Both the position numbers and the translations under genes were made by a program. A stretch of DNA of 64,000 bases, from the NCBI GenBank assembly GCA_033026295.1, contig CM065173.1:28302812-28366811 (forward strand). Reading direction: 5' to 3'. The notes beneath the pieces are model-generated. The model saw nothing but the letters and a program-made list of their open reading frames with translations. It had not been told where the DNA came from and did no database searches. Shown piece after piece: positions 1-13,700 of the stretch (position 1 is the first letter of the stretch; each line of letters begins with the position of its first letter). Origin of the DNA: Channa striata (taxonomy: Eukaryota > Chordata > Actinopteri > Anabantiformes > Channidae).

Positions 1-1216
1 TGTCATTATTATTCTGCAGAAGACGTTTTGCATCAAATGTCTAAGCTTTGTCAGAACATATAGGTGTGTGATAGTTTCATCTGACTTTAGCCTTGAGGTT
101 GAGTTAATGACAGGAAGAAAGATGCTGTTTTTCTTGCCATCCGCACACAGCAGCAGTGGCTTTGACTGTACACCGTCACTATCCACTAGATTTGGTTTCC
201 CGGCATCAGTCTGTGAGACTTTGCTGTTGTCATATAGAAAGTAGAGAAGATGAGGGAGAATAGGCTGTTGGTTGAATGACTATTTTATTTCATAAGTTGG
301 CAAGAGACCGTAGCCGAGCTCTAAATAAAACACAGATATGTTTATGAGAATGTTGTGATGATTACCTCAGCCTGTGGTTTGTTCTTGGCTGCCGGAATGA
401 AAGCAGACAATGGAAGGGCTTCAAAGAGAAAAGCAATAGGAGTATTTTTGTGTTTGCATGTGCTGATGGTGGGAGGGGTTCAGTATGTGACTCTGCTCTG
501 ATTTACTCAGACAATAGAATTCTGTTCCAGCTACTGAAATAAATTCACCCCAGTGCTTCTGAACCGCACAAAACCTTGCTTTCCAAACCCAAAATCAGCC
601 CTCACAGATGGAACTTTTTTTTAATTTTCTTGGAAAACAGATAGGGAATAATTACACTGTGCAGGAAAAAAAACATTCATCTAAATTAACCCACAAGCAG
701 GGAGCGGAGAAACTTTTCTAATTAAACATTCATTAACTTGTTGGCGTTTACAGGCACATGGACAGAATGGCATTGTATTACTGTTTGCTCTATGAAAAAA
801 TATTTCAAATGAATTCTATTTGCAGACATCTCCAGAGACATGTTCATTAAACATGTCATGTAGATGTGGTTGCTCACAGGAGTATGTACCTCATGGGACT
901 GTGTGAACATTTGTAAGGTGGGGGGGGCAATCATAAGTCCTGGGAAGAATGGAACTGTCACACTGTCTAATTTTTAACGCTGTACAAAAAAGCGTCTCTG
1001 GAAATGTGTCAATGTTAATCGAAATGACCACATACAAATAGGAAGAAGGAAAATGTTTTATTTAAATCTAAAAATTATATTTAGCAGTTATTATACGTTT
1101 ACATTATTTTATTATTTGTCTGTTATCTGGGAGACAAGACTCATTAATTCACAGGAAAAAAATTCATCTCTATGAAACAAGAATAATATTTCTTACAAAA
1201 TAAAATCTTCCCACTG

Positions 1217-1244
1217 ACACACGCACACACACACACACACACAC
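1217..1244. repeat. (CA)n microsatellite
   Basis: About 14 dinucleotide units with one CG interruption near the left end. Confidence 0.95.
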
Positions 1245-2612
1245 TGACAGCAGAGGTGGGACAGAACAAAAATCGTAACATGATAATAATGAATATAGCT
1301 ATAACTTACCACTAAGTGACATGACACAGCCGCTAATGGCCAAAGCGTGTAGATTTCAGCAGTCACTGCCACTGGCCACTTCGGCGAGTTGAATTTTCCA
1401 CATATTTCTTCATTCTTCAGTTTCAAAATCCATCTCCAATAATTTGACTGACACCAAATTAGTCCAAATCCCATGACCGTTACCAGCCTATTGACTGATG
1501 ACGTGCCTGTGAAGGACGTGGTGGAGACGTGAGCCGGAGAAGATGTGTGGTGACATTTAGAAGGGACAAGAAAACCTGGAGATGGGCCTCACACCACACG
1601 GTCACAGTAATTACTTCAACAACTCGTCCTGTGACGTGTAGACTTGACTTTGAAAGTCACTATATTCTTTTTACACGCTGTTGTCTGACAGATGATAATT
1701 ATGAAGCTCATCAAACAGCTGAATAGAACATTTCCTCTCCTCTTTTTGTGTTGGCTTTACTTTAAATGAACATCAGTGTCGCCGCTGCTTGTGTCAAAAG
1801 CTGCAGCTCTGCTGTGTTGTACAGGTGAGGTGCATTCAAAGACACTTCAGAGTGTAGTTCATCTGTGTTCCATTGGAGAACAGCTCTGTGCACGGTCTTC
1901 CGGCAGTTCAGGGGCAGCGCTTCTCCACAGAGACACACACCACAGGCACCATCTCTCGTACCTCACAATCGAGGCCACCAGACTTGGCTATAACCAACAG
2001 CCAAAGTTAAAGTAAAAATCTAAATCTACAACGTAAAAAAAAGGAACTGTAGAGGACTATGAATTGTGTGGTTAGATGCTTCATATCTGTAATACTACAG
2101 ACATTGTTGCACTCGAGCAGAAAAAACTAAAAGCGTCCAAACAAAAAAACTTGATTTATCTGTGATAGAGCTGGAGTCATGGAAACTTTAGTTTCACTTC
2201 ATAAATTCGCTTAATAAGGGCAGAGTAAGATCATGAGGACAAATATTTGAATATTTGATGAAGTTGCCACTGCTGTGCAACATTTGTAAATCTGCTCCTC
2301 TTCAGTTTGGATGGTCCCAAGTTAAAGAAATCAGTTTTTCTCTGAAAGCTTGATGTAAGAGTAGAAAACACTCAGGCGCTGTCTGAGACAGTTTCGCACT
2401 TGCAAACTAGTAAAACATTGGAATAAAATCTTCCCCTTCTAAAGCCAAGCACATCACTGTGAGCTCACACAAAAAGTTTTTGATGTATTTTAGTTTTAAG
2501 TAAATGACACAGGGGAAGAATAACACAATTACGCCAGCCACCCTTCAGCAGAAAAAAAAAGGTGGCTGACCAACCCTGAAGTCCTTAATCATTTTTGTAA
2601 TCCCCAAGTCCA

Positions 2613-2613
<1 letters not shown>

Positions 2614-2699
<86 letters not shown>
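2614..2699. repeat. (CA)43 microsatellite
   Basis: An uninterrupted run of 86 bases of alternating C and A, the longest and purest microsatellite of the window. Expected to be highly length-polymorphic. Confidence 0.98.
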
Positions 2700-2700
<1 letters not shown>

Positions 2701-4567
2701 CCAGCATTTATGTCTATTTCATGAACCCAGAAAGAGAAAGAGGGAGTGAAAAGTAACATCAAGGGATTCTTACTGCAGAGAAGCTTTAGCCTCAAGGTTG
2801 AATTAATGGTAAGTAGAATTAATCTTTTATAAGGAGTAATAGTTAGCCTAGCTGGCGTATTTGCAACAACATGGAACAAGATGTCTTTTGACTTTTGTAG
2901 CAATGTGAACACACATACACACAGATATTCAATCGCAGGCACTAAAAGGCAAAGAGATGAATATGAATTTCTTCTCCGCAGCATCTTAAAGTGATCCTAT
3001 ATTTATTAGTGCTGATGTGAAGGAGGTAAACAAATCCAGCCGAGTGGATTATGTTCACACCTCCTATTGATCACTAATGTGCTTCGAGTAAACCCGGGTT
3101 AAACAGAGAGCACGGGGAATAATTGACTCGTTTTTATCTTTTCACTCGTATTCCTTTATCGTTCATTAAGTGTGGCCCAGACAGCATGTGTTGACGTGAA
3201 GCAGCTAAAAGCGCCCAGCTCATGCAGTGCTATGAAACCGTGCAGCTGTACGTAAGTAGGAGAAAAATAATTGGCAAAAAAAAAAAAGCAGAACATTCTG
3301 AGGAGAATATGGACGAATTTGATCTTTCGTGTACAGCGTTAAACTCATGAGGATTTGTGGCTGTGTAAGGTGAACAAGCCTCATCTTTTAAATCTATACT
3401 CTTTGTGGATCAGTTTTTTTATTTTGTGTAACAACTAATAGAAAGGTTTTTATGAGATTGGATTGTTTTTCACAATATAAAGCCTCAATAAATGAAAGGC
3501 AGATTAATGTGATTCTGAATCCTGCTGTCTGAATGGTGTTTTAGAAAAGTACAAAGACTCAGAGTGTTGGAACTATGTACTGGACCTCTACAGCAGGATC
3601 CATCAGTAGCAATCAGTTCTACACAATGATGAATTTGCAATAACCCTGTAATATATAAAGGGTACGCTAACAAACCAACCTCCTGGAGGGTTTCCACCTC
3701 TTGTTCTTTACGTCTACAAAGGATCATAGTGGATTCATTATTAAATTGGTCCCCCCCTTCCTTCGGAGGTGTCTTGGTAGCCTCCTTCACTAGTCTTTCT
3801 CTTGCATAGTCAATCAGTCCCTTGAATTTCTTCAATTGATTTATGATATAATTTTTTAATAAGGTATATTTAATGTTCTTGTATTCATCCTTGGACTTCC
3901 TGATTTCATTTGAGTTTGGTCTTTTTCATTTTAATCCAGTTACTGAATTAAAACTGAACCTTGCAGATAAAGGTGTATTTGTACCATATGCCTTTAGAAA
4001 CATTCACTGCACTATGTGGATCTCGTTTACCAAATGGAACCTGGATCCACCAGTGAGATTTTAGGTGAGTTACTACTAAAAAACGATAAATCTCAGCATC
4101 GCTTTGATCGCTTTCTGTGTATCTACACTATAGAAAGACTTTGAAAAGTGCCATTTGACATGACCAATACTTTTTTTGTTAATGCTACTGTCCATTTAAT
4201 TAGGGAAGATCATAAATGATTCACTGTTATACAGGAGCTTTACATCAGTGTCAATACTGTGTTTACATACAGCATCATTTCATGTTTACTTTAGTGCATT
4301 TATTAAAGATGGTAGCAGACACTAAACCGCTGTTGGAGCCTTATGTGATGAACATGCAGAACATAAAAAATCTTAGTTTTTAAGGTTAGGTTACAATTTA
4401 AATTTTAGACCTTTGGCATGTGTTCGTTAAACCTCCATCCATTTTTTGTGCCAGGCACCAAAGCGGAAAATTCTACTGCTTAAAGTTTTAAACTCAAAAA
4501 GGCCGTTAACACCTAAATACAAAAGAAATTACGCTTTTAATATTAATGCCCATTTGAAATAGCAAAT

Positions 4568-4745
4568 AGCGGCCCACCCCCCAGGTGTGTCCCTAAGCAA
4601 GGCATCCAGCGCTAGCTCCCCGGGCGCCAGCAGTGGCTGCCCACCGCTCCGCACTGCAGAGATCAAATTTCACTGTGACATGTAGGTGTGAAAATGTATA
4701 TGTGCTCATGTGACAGATAAAGCTTCTTCTTCTTCGTCTTCAAAA
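4568..4745 (+). mobile_element. SINE 3' part, 5' truncated
   Basis: The segment resembles the body and tail of common fish tRNA-derived SINEs. It has a 'gtgtccctaagcaaggca' block (the SINE 'gtgtccttgagcaagacac' type), a 'ctccccgggcgcc' block, 'tggctgcccac', and a 3' end 'gataaagcttcttcttcttc' with a short CTT-type tail. The tRNA-like head is missing. Family assignment is from memory of the consensus and is only moderate. Confidence 0.5.
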
Positions 4746-5580
4746 TGAAGCCACCTCACCTAACTTTCAACAGTGTTCTATGACGTTTTCTGCTTCCTGC
4801 TCATTTAGGTTCAGTAGCGAGACAAAGCTGCAGCCGAGCTGAGTTTTTATTTATTCATTTATTTATTATTTCACTCTGTCACACTCAGATTTATCACAGT
4901 CCGGCTCTTATTTTATTAAGATTTCCACTTCCTGTTTACACTGTCCTCTTTTACCTGCAGATTCTCAGACAGTCACATAAGGAGACGAGCAGGCGTGTCG
5001 GCCAATCAGCTGGCAAACGGTGGAGTAGAGCCGGGACTCACAATGTGATTTGATTCTGTTCTCTTCTGATTAGATTTGCTTTTGATTCTGAATGGATTTT
5101 TACAACACACAATGACCACTGAGCCATTAGTGGTGTTGGCTCTGATTTTCTGTTTTCTGAATCCATTTTTAAAATGTTGGCGATCAAAGGCAGCTTGTTG
5201 ATTTGACCACGTACTACTAACCACAGGGAGAGATTTTTTTCTCCGTTCTTGTGTGGCAAGTTGTCATTTTGTGCCTACGTGTGTAAAGAATACGGGGCGC
5301 TGCAATAATTTGAGCATGCTCAGTGGGAACAGGATGTTTACCGTCTGTTTCAGGTTCAGGGTCTTTCTATCAGCCACTCTTCATCTGTACGACATGGTGT
5401 GTGTTTTAGCGTTGATGTCGAAGCTCAGGTGTTTTGTGTTGGTTTCCGTTCCATAATGAAGAAGTAATGAGCAGCCTGACAAGCTGTTGATTACCTTTTT
5501 TCCACTGGTTCGCAGAGCACTTGCAGATGGCTGGCAATTGTCTTGTAGTCAGGTACGTGTGTGTGAACATCTGTCTGTGC

Positions 5581-5614
<34 letters not shown>

Positions 5615-7752
5615 GTGTGTGTGCGTGTGAGTGCACTTGCACTTTTTGTGTCCTGCATAAGTGAACGAGTGAATGAAGAAAGGAGCGATATGAAGAAGGC
5701 CGTTAGTGGCAGCCTCTTTATCCCAGGGGTGAATTAGGATTTTCCTTTGTAGTGAAGTACTAATAAGGCCGTTGGACAGTGATGGATGAGGCTCTCCTCA
5801 GGGAATGACACGTCAATTGTTCTTTCTATAATAGTTTCCTCTGAAGTGAATCAATCTAAGTTTTGCGAGGGGACCTCTGTGTGAGTGTGCATGCATAAAC
5901 TCTAGGTATGGAGAAACAGAGGCGTGATATCAGGCTGATACTAGATACTTAATATACAATAAAGACAGCGAGTGTCATCTGTCTCTGTCCGTCATCTGCC
6001 AATGGGTGTTTCCAAACCATTACACTTCAATAAATAGTTTAATGAATTATATATCAAACATCAAAATCTAAGCAATGAGTCATTGCAAGTAATCCCAACA
6101 TTTTAATTATTGCCGGATTAGTTTCTTTGCCGAATGATCCTGTGTTGTCTAATTGGCTCAAATGTAATAGTTTATGTGGTGTTCAAATTCTGCATTGTGC
6201 AAAGAAATGTGCTTATTTGATCCCAAGTATAAATGACAACAACAATTAAACAATACGGACCAGTTTAATCATCTGTGAACCCTGCCACAGTGAGCCTACA
6301 CCTGGCTAGTTTCAAATGAAACATGAATACAAGGTGGACCGACAGGCCGGATAAGTAGACAATACACTAAATTCCATGTTGGTTTACCTTCAAATCATTT
6401 GTCATATCAACCGATTTATCCAATTAATCCACTTAATATTTAAAGTTAAAAGTAAGTGCATTTTCATTTAGATTTTATTTCAAAACTTTAAACTAGATCA
6501 TTTAAATTATGAAAACAACAGAAAAATTAACAAACAGCAGTGGGAGCTGTAGCTTCTGAAGCTAATGCCAACATGTAATAAAACATACGCTGTAAATCAT
6601 GTAAAAGTATAACATCACAAACTAACTGCTGATATCGGCCTGCTCACCTCTACCCAGGTTAAGCATTAGCAGCATGATGGAGCTGAGCACAGAGCTGATG
6701 TCCACTCTGGATGGGTGGAGCTGAGGATCAGCAGAGGATTCCCACTGGAGTTTCTCTGAATAAGTCCTGGGTTTCATGAAGACATAACTATGCCACTTGC
6801 TGTATTGTCCACCAAAAAGTACATTTCACTAATGACCAGTATTGTATATGATAAACGGCACTGACAATAAACTTTTTGGATAATTGAATCTGTACATTCC
6901 ATGTACAAAACCCCCTTCTCCTGTCTGTTCTCCTCCGTCCTGTATTCTCATTTCTTCTGTACCGTCTTCTGATGGCAGACAGTCGCCATTAAGGGATTCA
7001 ACTGGGCAGAACAAAGTTTCTTACAGTGCAGGTGTTAAAGAAGTCAGAATCGGATCTCTGGGAGTCCCGACACCTGATGTCTCAGTGGTCTGGAAGACAG
7101 CGGACATAACTAAGGATATTTACATCAATTTAGCAAATACATTCCAGAACTTCCCACAGACTTTATGACTTTATTGCAAAAGTGCAGGAGAGGAAGACAG
7201 AAGTTGTCATGAAAGGAAATGAGTGAGGACAGAAGGGTAATGTATATAAGATATAAAAAATGAGAATGAAACAGAAAGGACAAGAAAAAAAGCAGAGTGA
7301 AGATGAGGAACAAGGAGATTAAAGAATGATGAGCAGAGGAAAGGATAGAAGAGAGAATATGACAGGAAAGAAGAGATGAGAAAAGGAAACGGGAAAGGAG
7401 AGGAACCGAGGGCAAAGAGCGAGGAGACTGACGCCGACAAGCCGACCGACCTTTGTCTGCCTGTTGACGCCTCTCTTTTTTTTAAACAGATCCGGGCAGA
7501 TTTTTCCCGCCACCCTGTGGAACGTTTAATAAACCTGAAACGTAAAACACAGCAAACCACGAATAAGAGCAGGAAGAAACACACAGTAACATGGTTCTGG
7601 TTTATGAACCCAGTTTACAGCATTTACCTAAGTGTGTGTGTCATTCTGGAGGCTTTACATAATTATCCCGGAGTCACAAATGAACTGATACTTAGACATT
7701 TTGTGGCTGAATCTGAAATATGCTTCTGTTCACTTTTTGCTGCAAACTCACA
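4746..7752. other. Intergenic
   Basis: No supported gene. Holds a GT microsatellite (5581-5638). Purine-rich and pyrimidine-rich patches around 7190-7480 create long but meaningless open frames. Confidence 0.65.
5581..5638. repeat. (GT)n microsatellite, interrupted
   Basis: GT run broken by two GC dinucleotides. Confidence 0.95.
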
Positions 7753-7806
7753 CATTTACATTTTGTCATTTGACAGATGCTTTTATCCAAAGCAACTTAC
7801 AGAGTA
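7753..7806 (-). mobile_element. LINE 3' tail (L2/CR1-like)
   Basis: On the minus strand the segment reads 'gtaagttgctttggataaaagcatctgtcaaatg...aaatgtaaatg'. This is the typical 3' end of an L2/CR1-like fish LINE with an ATGTAA-type tail. The same end is seen at 62410-62466 (+) and 62807-62872 (-). Only about 50 bp survive. Confidence 0.6.
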
Positions 7807-7975
7807 ATTTGGTTCCTAGCCCCTAACCCTAACCAAAACCTAATTCTAACCCTAAAACCCTCAAAAATTACTTTTTAGGGTCAAAAATAGTGAGGACCAA
7901 AATTCATTTTTTAACAACACAGTGAGGACATTTTTGTCCTCACCAAGTAGTACCTACAGGAACACACACACACTG
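7807..7975 (-). repeat. Dispersed fish repeat next to a CA run, copy 1
   Basis: Contains 'gtgaggacatttttgtcctcac', repeated 'aaccctaa' motifs and an ending in 'caggaacacacacacac'. The same modules occur in the opposite orientation at 10618-10750. It looks like a dispersed element associated with CA microsatellites, not a gene. The 'ccctaa' units are part of this repeat and not a telomere. Confidence 0.5.
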
Positions 7976-10617
7976 ACGATGGCTGCCACACAGGGTTCTC
8001 GTCTGGCGCCTGGGAGCTACTTGCTGTTGTCAGTATGTGGTCCTCAGGTGGGCCTTGTTCTTCACTGGCACTTTCATAAAAATATATATTTTGGTGTGTT
8101 GATGTGCTTTCTAAGACACTGAGCCGGTCCTCTCCCACACCCTGGGCCCAAAAGCCTTTGAGGGCGTAATATGAGCTCCGTACTATTAAGAAAGATGTTT
8201 CCTTCTTGTTGAACATGTGCTCCTCTTTACACTTTTGTTTAAGAAACATATAAAACCATTCGTTGGAAGCATTCTTTAACAGTATTTGTCTTGTAAACTT
8301 TTTATTTTTATTCTAAAATAGAAGCTACGTCTAGGCCTCCTGTTGGTGGTATAACCACTCAGAGTGTATGTAGTAGTTTTTAAAAAGGCGAATTATACGA
8401 TAGTTTTGCCATTTCCATGCACCCAGGAAAACGTTGTTTGGTTTACTGAAACGCTCACACGTCACCAGAAACTGATGCCTGCTCACAGCCGATCAGCTCA
8501 TAGCCGGCTGGCTCCTAGAGGGAAAGAGTCCGGCAGCACAGACACGGACTCCGGTAAGGAAACTGAGGAACCCTGCCTGCAGCCTCTCAGTGCTATTGGA
8601 TACTACAGTTCTGGAAAATCAGGAGAAATGCTTTGTCCTGTTCAAGTTGTTTTAGGACATAAGATAGTTTGGCTCAAAATATGATAATTATAAACCAACA
8701 ACACAATATTTCTCTTCTCCTGCTTTTGGCCACAGATTCTTATCAACATGACATCTTATATTGTCCTCTCTTTGTCCTCTAAACACATTTTGTCTCTCGA
8801 CTCGTCTCCACTTCTGTTTCTCTAACTGTGTATAGAGTTTTCGGAATGAGACTTCTGTTTTAGCATATGAGTAATCACTGCATTCATAAATTAAACAATA
8901 TTATTTTACCAGAATGTTGATGGGCGAGCAGCACGTAAACCCTACTAATAACCAATTGTGAATCCTCAGCAGGAAGAGCTAAAGACGTTCCTGTTCTGAA
9001 AAAGACAGACGACCTGCCTCCCTCACACACTGAAGCCTTTTTCACAGATGAACACACATATAAAATATAGTGTATGAATTATAATAATACGGACACTGCA
9101 CTGGGGCACTGGAAGAATCCGGTCCAGAAAATGTTGTGAGTGTCAGGAGTCTGTCAGAATTCCCAGCGCATGTCTGAAAGAGAATGTAGTAGAATTACTC
9201 ATATTTTGCCTATTTGTATTATTTCATTGTTGTTTTATTTATATTTATATTTATTAGAAAACTGAAAGTAACTTGTTTATATTCCCACGTCAAAATGACA
9301 ATCATTCATTTTTCCTGAGGTTTATGCCTTCAGTCTGGGGCTACAGGAGTCCACACGGCCGCAGTGAAACGTCCTACTGTGTATTTTAACTTTCTGAACA
9401 TCCTGATCAGAAAAGGCCGACACACGATCTATGATTGGTGCTCTAATCATCTGACATGACTGCTCTTGGTCTTCCTCATCCTCCTCCTCTTCCTCCTTAT
9501 CCATCATCTTCTGTTGAAGGTTTTGCAAAAATGGGGATTCATTTAAAAAAAATATTTGGGCAGTTGAGCGTTTTATTCTGAGAATGTGGTTTGATGTTTT
9601 AGTAATTCAGAAAAACTGTATGTAGGTGGATCAGAAATCATTAAGCGCATTCCAACATTTTCCCAAATTATACAGACACATCTGCCAAAACTATAAACAT
9701 TATTGTTGAAATTTGTTGTGAAACACAAATCCTTTTCGTATGCCACTACATCACTGGCTGCATCCCTGTGAAACCGCTGGGCTTCATCAGGTGATCGTAG
9801 TTTCAACAAAACACAAAAGTCCCTCAGTGAAAACCTTAAAACCTCAACACTGTTCACTTGGTGATCAGAACTTTAGCTGTGACTTTAACGTTTATTAACC
9901 ATGGGTCAGTTCACGTGAGCGGAGAGGTTCTGTCTTCTGATGGTCAGGACTGACATTGTCTGTAATGTGGAGGAGAACCTGACCCAGAGCAGACATGGGT
10001 TTCTGCAGCAGAATAGACCCGTTACCTGGCTCAGCAGATGGAGTGTGAGCGTGTGTTTCTGGGCAAGACACTGAATCCCAACATACTTCAGTTGTGTCCA
10101 ACTTGTACGTAGCTCTGAACAAAAGAACCTTGCACGTCTGCTTTTTTGGTGTTGTTTGCTTATATTGGTGAATATTGAAATGATTTTACTCCGTTTTACA
10201 TGAGTTCAGTTTTTACATGACATTTCTCTTTTCCCTCACTTATGAACAGGTTTTTACGGTATTGTTAGAAAGTGATTCCCCCCAGTGTGTCGTGTGTGAG
10301 CAGCAGGCTTTTGTGTGACGTCTCAAGGGAAAGTGTGGTTTTGATGTAGCATTACATAGTTTTGAGTGGAGATTTGGTGAAGTTTGTGAAGATGGTTGTG
10401 CAATTTTGCATTTGAGTTTGGGGAAAAGGAACATTGTTTCAAGAAATGTGTCTTCTAGAAATTGCGAAAGCCTGTAGATCAAAGTCGTCCTGAGCTGGTC
10501 GGAGCTCTGCAGGCTCACAAACAGCATCAGTGTTTCATCTGCTGCACATGAAACACTTCACTACCTGTGTCTGTGTCTTCATAGTCTTCTGTGGACTCAT
10601 TTTGTATTAATACCGTT
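7976..10617. other. Intergenic
   Basis: No gene seen. A stretch near 10020-10090 ('ttctgggcaagacactgaatccc') resembles the middle of a fish SINE and may be an old fragment. Confidence 0.6.
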
Positions 10618-10750
10618 GTTGTGAGGACATTTTGGCTGGTCCACACAAGTTTAAAAGGTTTTCTGAGGGTCAAGACTGGGTTTTAGGGTTAGAATGAGGT
10701 TTTGTATCAATGAGTGTCCTCACAAATGTAGAAAGACAAACGAGTGTGTG
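10618..10750 (+). repeat. Dispersed fish repeat, copy 2
   Basis: Shares 'gtgaggacatttt', 'gggttttagggttagaatgaggttttg' type sequence and a 'gtcctcaca' end with the copy at 7807-7975, but on the other strand. Confidence 0.5.
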
Positions 10751-13700
10751 CGCCCGAAGAGGAAGCAATGGGACAAACGTTCGTCTTCTGTGTGTTTTTG
10801 TCCCTGACATTCGTTTAGCCTGAGAGACACAGAGGACGAACGTGTGAGTGACTGTTACTGTCTCTCTTTTCAAAGCTGATAAGTTACTGTTGTGAACGAC
10901 ATGAAAAACAAACACGTTAGTTTGGTTCTTCTCTTTGATGGTCTGTGTTGTTTACTCTCAGGCTGTTAACACAAACACTTTGTTTTGGAACAACGTGTAT
11001 TTCCCAGGAAATGTCCCCAGAAGTAAATGTTCCTCTTTATTTTGAAGTGAATTAAAAACGTCGTTTTTAAGAAGGACTTTTATCTGCTTTAAAAAGATTG
11101 TGAAAAACCTTTACAGCACACTGTGGATGAGTGCTGCAGTCTCACCTAACTATGAAAACATAACAGGTGACTTAACACGTCACTTTGCTCCTTTCCCCGT
11201 GTGACTTGGCCGTTACATTATGGCTTATCAAATGAATGTGCCGTCGTCTCTGAATTTGAGCTCTGACATTAGGCAGCTGTCACAGGTTTGACGTCTTGTC
11301 GAGGTTTTGTTACTGCCATTTTGATTTTTAAAAACATACACACACGTATGTTGATTTCTTGTCTTTCATACACCGTATGTGTTGTTTGACTAGATCCTCA
11401 GTTCTACGCAGAGACAACAAACAACATAATTGAATATCAAATATTTACACCTCGTGTTTCTAAATTGTATGTACCAGCAAATCGAATCTCACTAAACATG
11501 TTTTGAATTGTACTGCTGAATTTCTCCGTAAACCTTTGTTACACATAGAAAACCAGATTATTACTTTGGTAGTTTGGAGACTAAATAAAAAAGTAATAAA
11601 GCCAAAGCTGTGGAGCAGCTGCAGATATTAAAGCCCTTCATTGCAGAGAGAAATGCTGTGTGTTCTCCATCAGGTTTCAGTGACAGATGAAAGTTGTTGC
11701 ACTAGCGGGAGGCTGCTGTCTTTGCCATGTGTACTCGAAACCAGGTTTCTCATGTGCATTTAAAAAAAAGTCCATGACAAAAGGCAGCAGACGGGGAAGG
11801 TGGTGAGTGTCGAGATGAAAGTCGATATATATTACACGGAGTAATGACTGCACATTTAAATGTAGAAGTTATTTAAAGTGCAGCCACAAACTCAGCCGAC
11901 TCAGAAGTCTAAATAAGTCTTTCCCAGCACTTTCCATCTGAGCACTTCCTAAATGCTGTCAGTTTGTTCAACCACACGATTATAAGAAAGAACAAAAATC
12001 ACCTGAGAGTGGTAGAAGACAAATCAGCACACTTATCTGCTGCATGTGAATGTGGATTTACGGTAATCAGATTACTAAAGTGCCTTTAGTGTCCCCATCA
12101 CGAACAATCTAATCTTAGTATAAATGAACAAACATTTACACACACACCGTTACAGTGAAGGCTCTCCATAAGTTGAATGTGTGAAATGTAAGTCCAGACA
12201 ATGTCCGAAGGTCGGATATGAAACAGCCTCATGTCTTCTTCCAGACCTTGGCAAAGTGGCAACATCCCACTAAGTTGTAAGCGTGTACAAATGTTCAAAT
12301 GTATTAGAAATTGCCCCAGCAGACATGAATTTCTTGTGTAAATCTACAATCGTCCTTCTCAGATCTGCCATGAGCTCCTGGATTTGCCAGTATACTGTCT
12401 TCGACTTAATCCAGTGAGTTTTCATGTTTGAACTTTGAGGTCATCAGCTGCAGCCAATCAGAATCACTCACCGACTAACAGGAAGTTCAGAGGTCTTGGC
12501 CTTAGCAAATTAAAAGACATTTTAAAACTTTCAGCACCACTGAGTTATTGATCTGTTTCTGTTTCTGTTTCTTCTCAAAGAAATTTATCACAATTATTTT
12601 TTCCCAGAAAAAGAACAGATAAATAAGGAAATTTAAGCTCAATATTGACATAACATTTGTGTGTAGTGTATGTAAACTTCTGACCCAAACTAAACTTTTC
12701 TTTAGACTTTATTATTTTCTATTAATTTTATTTGCCTCACACAGCCAATCTGAATCATGATGAAAGGCCACATGTGCAGACATGAGATGTTAATAAAACC
12801 ACATCAACGATGGCTTGGTCACATGGCTGGAAATTAGACAAGAATAAGATCTAGGACCACGAGCACTTTATTAGCACACCATTTACATTTAGAAAAACTG
12901 ATGTGAATAAAAATCCAATTTGAAAAAAAACATATTCAGGCCACTTCAAGTATAATGTAGGTTGCATTTAGCTGTGACACTGCCCGTTCTGCTGCATAAA
13001 GATCTCTGTTAGATCCACACAGTGCTCCGGTAGTCATGTGTCCGTCACGTACGAGTTGGCTCTATGAAATGGCTCATTTACGTGAATAATGGGATGATGA
13101 CTTTTTTTTCCACACTGCTTAATAAGATTATGTTTTAGCCACACAGCTCTGTCACAAGGCACTGAACAAACGCTGTGTTGATGTGCCTGTTGCGTGTCCA
13201 ATCCGGTATGATGACGGAGGATCATACCATCTAGTTAAAAGGGGAGATAGTTAGAGATCGTTTATTATTTGTATGAACATCACAGCAGCATTACATTTGT
13301 ATTTACCACATATGAACATTGAAGGACCTATACAAAAACATCTTTGCATTTGCATTCTTAGCTGCAAACATGCATCATTTTTACAAGACATGGTTGAACT
13401 TTGTCAAGAAAGAAATCATATATTTATTATACTTTTATTCCTTCAAAAAAGTCAAAGTCAAAAAAGTTGGAATTTTATTGGTACTGAAATATTTTAACAG
13501 CTTGGAGCAAAGTCACTGTGACTTTATTTCTCAGGAGCTTGAAAATCAACCAACATCTCATATGGGTGTTAAAACTAAGTGCGGGAGAAACAACTTGGAC
13601 AGAGGTCAGGTCCGCTTAAGAGTTTTCCTTTCCGCTGGCATTACCTTTAAGGCATTAAATGGATTAGCTAAGCCAATATGTTCGAAGGCTCGTGGTTTGG

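Larger units (their letters stand above)
1..4567. other. Intergenic, downstream of pcdh10
   Basis: No open frame resembles a protein family. Contains two CA microsatellites (listed separately). Otherwise ordinary AT-rich fish intergenic sequence. Confidence 0.7.

Noticed and set aside
7190..7600. Open frames rich in Ser/Phe/Leu or Lys/Arg
   Set aside because: Products of a purine-rich strand bias; no family resemblance, no splice context.
7819..7860. Telomere-like ccctaa units
   Set aside because: Irregular, few, and part of a dispersed repeat whose second copy is at 10618-10750.
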